A stretch of 9,231 nt of DNA. It comes from an uncultured Prevotella sp. GTDB lineage: Bacteria > Bacteroidota > Bacteroidia > Bacteroidales > Bacteroidaceae. The notes beneath the pieces were generated by a model, which did no database searches, was not told where the DNA came from, and saw only the letters and a list, made by a program, of their open reading frames with translations. The stretch covers positions 1 to 9,231 of the forward strand of contig CAMPYS010000049.1 in NCBI GenBank assembly GCA_946998295.1. The letters are read 5' to 3'. A program made the position numbers and the translations under genes. Numbering within the stretch: the first letter of the stretch is position 1; every line of letters begins with the position of its first letter. Of this stretch, positions 7,559 to 9,231 are shown one piece after another.

Positions 7559-7640
7559 TACAAAAGTTACTAATAAAACTATTTCTGGTTTATTTTTTCT
7601 TTATTTTAAATACCTAAAATTAAACTGTAGGAAAAAAAAC

Positions 7641-7681
7641 AAAAAAGTATATAGTTCAAATATTAGACTATATACTTTTTT
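7641..7681. terminator. Bidirectional intrinsic terminator between the 39-codon frame and rlmH
   Basis: The 15 bases at 7641-7655 (AAAAAAGTATATAGT) are the exact reverse complement of 7667-7681, with an 11-base loop (7656-7666). The arms begin and end in A6/T6 runs, so each strand ends the hairpin with a T tract. It lies between the convergent small gene (stop at 7558) and rlmH (stop at 7694) and should terminate both. Confidence 0.85.
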
Positions 7682-7693
7682 ATATATACAAAT

Positions 7694-8164
7694 CTATTCA
7701 TGATGATAGGGTTCACCTCGTTGAATTGTACAAGCTCTATAAAGCTGTTCTACAAAAATAAGACGAATTAACTCATGAGAAAAAGTCATCTTAGATAAAG
7801 AAATCTTAAAATCAGCACGGGAATAAACTGAAGATGAAAAGCCATAAGCTCCCCCTACAACAAAATATAAATTTTTGCCACAATTCATACGTTTACCTAA
7901 CCAATTAGCAAACTCTATAGAACGAAACTCTTCACCATGTTCGTCTAACAATACTACACAAGAGGTATTATTAATAGCTTTTAAAATATTTTTACCCTCA
8001 AGCTCTTTTTGCTCAGAAATAGATAAATGCCGACCTTTTGTAATATCAGGAAGTGTAAGGATAGAAAAAGATAAATAATGACTCAAACGACTAACATAGT
8101 CCGAAATACATTTAACTAATATAGCATTGTGGGTCTTACCTATTAAAACTAAAAATACTTTCAT
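7694..8164 (-). CDS. rlmH: RlmH: 23S rRNA pseudouridine-1915 N3-methyltransferase
   Basis: RlmH is a SPOUT-class methyltransferase that uses AdoMet to methylate the N3 of pseudouridine 1915 in helix 69 of 23S rRNA, acting on assembled 70S ribosomes. The 156-residue protein is full length. It shows LLDEHGEEF (about 73-81), the AdoMet-knot glycine motif FVVGGAYGF, and the highly conserved C-terminus MTFSHELIRLIFVEQLYRA ending in YHHE. The start ATG at 8162-8164 overlaps the stop of the upstream DUF4491 gene in an ATGA junction, implying translational coupling. A strong bidirectional terminator lies 12 bp beyond its stop. In staphylococci rlmH (orfX) is the SCC insertion site, but here its 3' end is intact and no element adjoins it. 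Confidence 0.97.
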   Translation of the reverse strand: MKVFLVLIGKTHNAILVKCISDYVSRLSHYLSFSILTLPDITKGRHLSISEQKELEGKNILKAINNTSCVVLLDEHGEEFRSIEFANWLGKRMNCGKNLYFVVGGAYGFSSSVYSRADFKISLSKMTFSHELIRLIFVEQLYRACTIQRGEPYHHE

Positions 8165-8493
8165 TTATCACCTATAGTATCACGCTTTATAGGAGAATAT
8201 TCGTTTTTCCTCTTTGGATTCATTGGAAACCATCCTCGTTCAACTCGTTTTTTCTGCTCAAATAATTCACCTATTCCCCAAAGTAGAGAAGCACCTATTA
8301 CACCTAAAATAGCAGACCAAAAAGTATTTGCCACAAATAATGCAGAAACACAAGCAACTATACCACCTAAAAGCCATAACCACCAAGGGCGAGTACCAAA
8401 ATAATACTCTGTTTTTATTACAACAGGGTGTAAAACTCCTATTATGACAAAAGTACACAAAGCAAGTAGTATTCCTTCAAAATATATATTCAT
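8161..8493 (-). CDS. DUF4491-family small membrane protein
   Basis: A 110-residue integral membrane protein resembling the DUF4491 family known from Bacteroidota; the function of that family is not established. Three hydrophobic segments are visible, roughly residues 4-26, 36-57 and 58-77, the second starting with the tryptophan-rich RPWWLWLLGG. They are followed by a conserved-looking polar tail, GELFEQKKRVERGWFPMNPK, and a charged C-terminus. The HPVVIKTEYYFG stretch (about 22-33) between the first two segments also looks family-typical. The ATG at 8491-8493 gives the expected N-terminus. It is the first gene of a two-gene operon with rlmH (4-bp overlap), and its upstream region is where the base composition changes toward a mobile element. 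Family assignment is from memory of the sequence pattern. Confidence 0.85.
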   Translation of the reverse strand: MNIYFEGILLALCTFVIIGVLHPVVIKTEYYFGTRPWWLWLLGGIVACVSALFVANTFWSAILGVIGASLLWGIGELFEQKKRVERGWFPMNPKRKNEYSPIKRDTIGDK

Positions 8494-8610
8494 AATGTAT
8501 AAAATATAAAGCGCATGAAATGCTTTTAAAGATAATATCTAAAAATCAACTTGTTGAAAATAAAGAAGTTACCTTGTTTGTAAAACTAAATAGGTAACGA
8601 TTTGGAAACG

Positions 8611-8631
8611 AGCGAGCTACTTGGCTTCGCT
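8611..8631. repeat. GC-rich hairpin in the junction region
   Basis: AGCGAGC (8611-8617) can pair with GCTTCGCT (8624-8631) with one bulged T and a 6-base loop (TACTTG). It would lie in the leader of a minus-strand transcript started near 8663 and running toward DUF4491. No T tract follows on either strand, so it is more likely a leader structure or recombination-related element than a terminator. Confidence 0.4.
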
Positions 8632-8649
8632 GTTTTCTGCCTAACAAAG

Positions 8650-8704
8650 AACGCTTGTTATTCTGTTTGCAAAGATAAGACTTTGTTACCAAATAACAAG
8701 CGTT
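8650..8704. repeat. Nested inverted repeat flanking a promoter
   Basis: AACGCTTGTTATT (8650-8662) is the exact reverse complement of AATAACAAGCGTT (8692-8704), 13 bp with a 29-base interior. Inside, CAAAG (8670-8674) and CTTTG (8681-8685) form a second stem around ATAAGA. The pairing can continue outward 2 bp past one mismatch. It may be a recombinase-binding site, an element end or a strong RNA structure. Confidence 0.7.
8670..8700 (-). promoter_or_regulatory. Candidate promoter reading toward DUF4491-rlmH
   Basis: On the minus strand, TATCTTTG (8677-8670) followed by C is a perfect -7 box, and CTTG (8700-8697) lies 19 bp upstream as the -33 box. Transcription would begin near 8663 and cross a structured leader of about 170 bases to reach the DUF4491 start. 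The -33 box lies in the right arm of the inverted repeat and the -7 box in its interior. Confidence 0.5.
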
Positions 8705-8764
8705 TTTGATGAAATATTCTTCTTTCTACATTTTTGTAATGCTGATTTTGTCGCTGTAATGGGA

Positions 8765-9231
8765 TTATAATCCTCGTCCTCTTTTTTTCTTGTTAGCTTG
8801 GTTTCTGAGTTTGCGCTGCCATGCAGTTTCGGCATAGTCATCGCCATGAGCGGATGGTGTAATCAAATCGCCCAACCCTTCCACCACATCATCGGCTGCA
8901 CTAATGATGGTGTCTGCCACTGCACCAATGGGATTCTGCACTTGTGAGGTATCATTGTCTCGTGAGATAGAGGAGCGGCTTGGAGGTACAAGTTGGTAGC
9001 CTGTATCAGATTGTTCTTTCTTTTCTGTCGGCTCTTGTACTGTTAGATGTGGTTTCCTTGATTCTTCCTTGTTGGTTGTTTCAAAGTTCTTCTGCAGGGA
9101 ATGGTAGCCGAACTCCCTGCCGATTTCGGAAGCCTTGAAGGATTGCCCTGCGTATGAGAACTTCAAGCCATATACCTTGCCCTGCTTGTTCTTCATACGC
9201 TCTATGGTAATGCCGTTTTTGTTCAATTCAT
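8765..9231 (-). CDS. Relaxase/mobilization protein (MobB-like), C-terminal part, runs off the right edge
   Basis: This is the last 155 or so codons of a Bacteroidales conjugative or mobilizable element relaxase, the enzyme that nicks oriT and pilots the strand into the recipient. The recognisable part is the conserved distal segment ERMKNKQGKVYGLKFSYAGQ and the following SFKASEIGREFGY. After that comes a low-complexity, disordered-looking tail rich in E, Q and S, a short amphipathic stretch (about 55-25 residues from the end), and a basic terminus, KKKRGRGL. The catalytic N-terminus with its tyrosine and histidine motifs is outside the window. The TTG at 9224-9226 is not a start: the frame stays open to the edge and the preceding codons read E-L, continuing the family sequence. 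GC content is visibly higher than the rest of the window, consistent with acquisition. The MobB name is by family resemblance. Confidence 0.8.
   Translation of the reverse strand, partial: ELNKNGITIERMKNKQGKVYGLKFSYAGQSFKASEIGREFGYHSLQKNFETTNKEESRKPHLTVQEPTEKKEQSDTGYQLVPPSRSSISRDNDTSQVQNPIGAVADTIISAADDVVEGLGDLITPSAHGDDYAETAWQRKLRNQANKKKRGRGL

Larger units (their letters stand above)
8494..8764. other. Junction region between the DUF4491-rlmH operon and a mobile element, rich in inverted repeats
   Basis: This 271-bp gap has no supported gene. Bases 8494-8560 are AT-rich like the chromosome to the left; from about 8600 the GC content rises toward that of the relaxase gene. It contains GTTACC (8568-8573) facing GGTAAC (8593-8598), a GC-rich hairpin at 8611-8631, a nested 13-bp inverted repeat at 8650-8704, and a minus-strand promoter inside that repeat. 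An element end or attachment site probably lies here (inference), but the exact boundary cannot be fixed from one junction. Confidence 0.5.

Noticed and set aside
7572..7600. AATAAA/TTTATT hairpin with T-rich tail as a terminator of the small gene
   Set aside because: The stem is only 6 A/T pairs plus a mismatch; the perfect hairpin at 7641-7681 is far better supported.
7694..8164. SCC-type element insertion at rlmH (orfX)
   Set aside because: The conserved C-terminus of RlmH (YHHE) and its terminator are intact and no recombinase or repeat lies at that end; the mobile element is on the other side, upstream of DUF4491.
9224..9226. TTG as the start of a complete 153-residue protein
   Set aside because: The frame is still open upstream to the edge and the preceding codons continue the relaxase family sequence, so it is an internal codon of a truncated gene.

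Overview
The window looks like AT-rich chromosomal DNA from a Bacteroidota bacterium, most probably Bacteroidales and Prevotella-like (inference). Several things point there. Promoter-like TAnnTTTG boxes lie upstream of several genes. Start codons are preceded by A/T-rich leaders rather than Shine-Dalgarno sites. The protein variants (DUF4491, double-domain MazG, RNase Z, RlmH ending in YHHE) resemble Bacteroidales homologues. The relaxase tail at the right edge is of the Bacteroidales conjugative-element type. No rRNA, tRNA or CRISPR array is visible.

Layout: (1) 1-217 is non-coding, with a slightly GC-richer patch in the first 100 bases. (2) ribD (minus) and prmC (plus) diverge from a 51-bp spacer; prmC is then overlapped tail to tail by valS (minus). 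(3) valS and mazG diverge from a 137-bp AT-rich spacer. mazG, a small lipocalin-like lipoprotein and RNase Z are packed with 4-6 bp gaps and look like one operon. (4) 7301-7693 carries a strong-looking promoter, an unrecognised 39-codon open frame and a perfect bidirectional terminator. (5) DUF4491 and rlmH form a minus-strand operon with an ATGA overlap. (6) From about 8600 the base composition rises and inverted repeats appear, followed by the C-terminal part of a mobilization relaxase that runs off the window.

Most genes are core housekeeping functions: riboflavin synthesis, release-factor methylation, valine charging, nucleotide-pool cleaning, tRNA 3' processing and 23S rRNA methylation. 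The less ordinary points are the 39-codon frame with its own promoter, the junction between a mobile element and the DUF4491-rlmH operon with a promoter inside an inverted repeat, a non-ATG start and a 25-35 residue insertion in MazG, and a shortened reductase domain in RibD. I did not find a convincing new multi-gene system; the small frame and the element junction are the best candidates for follow-up.
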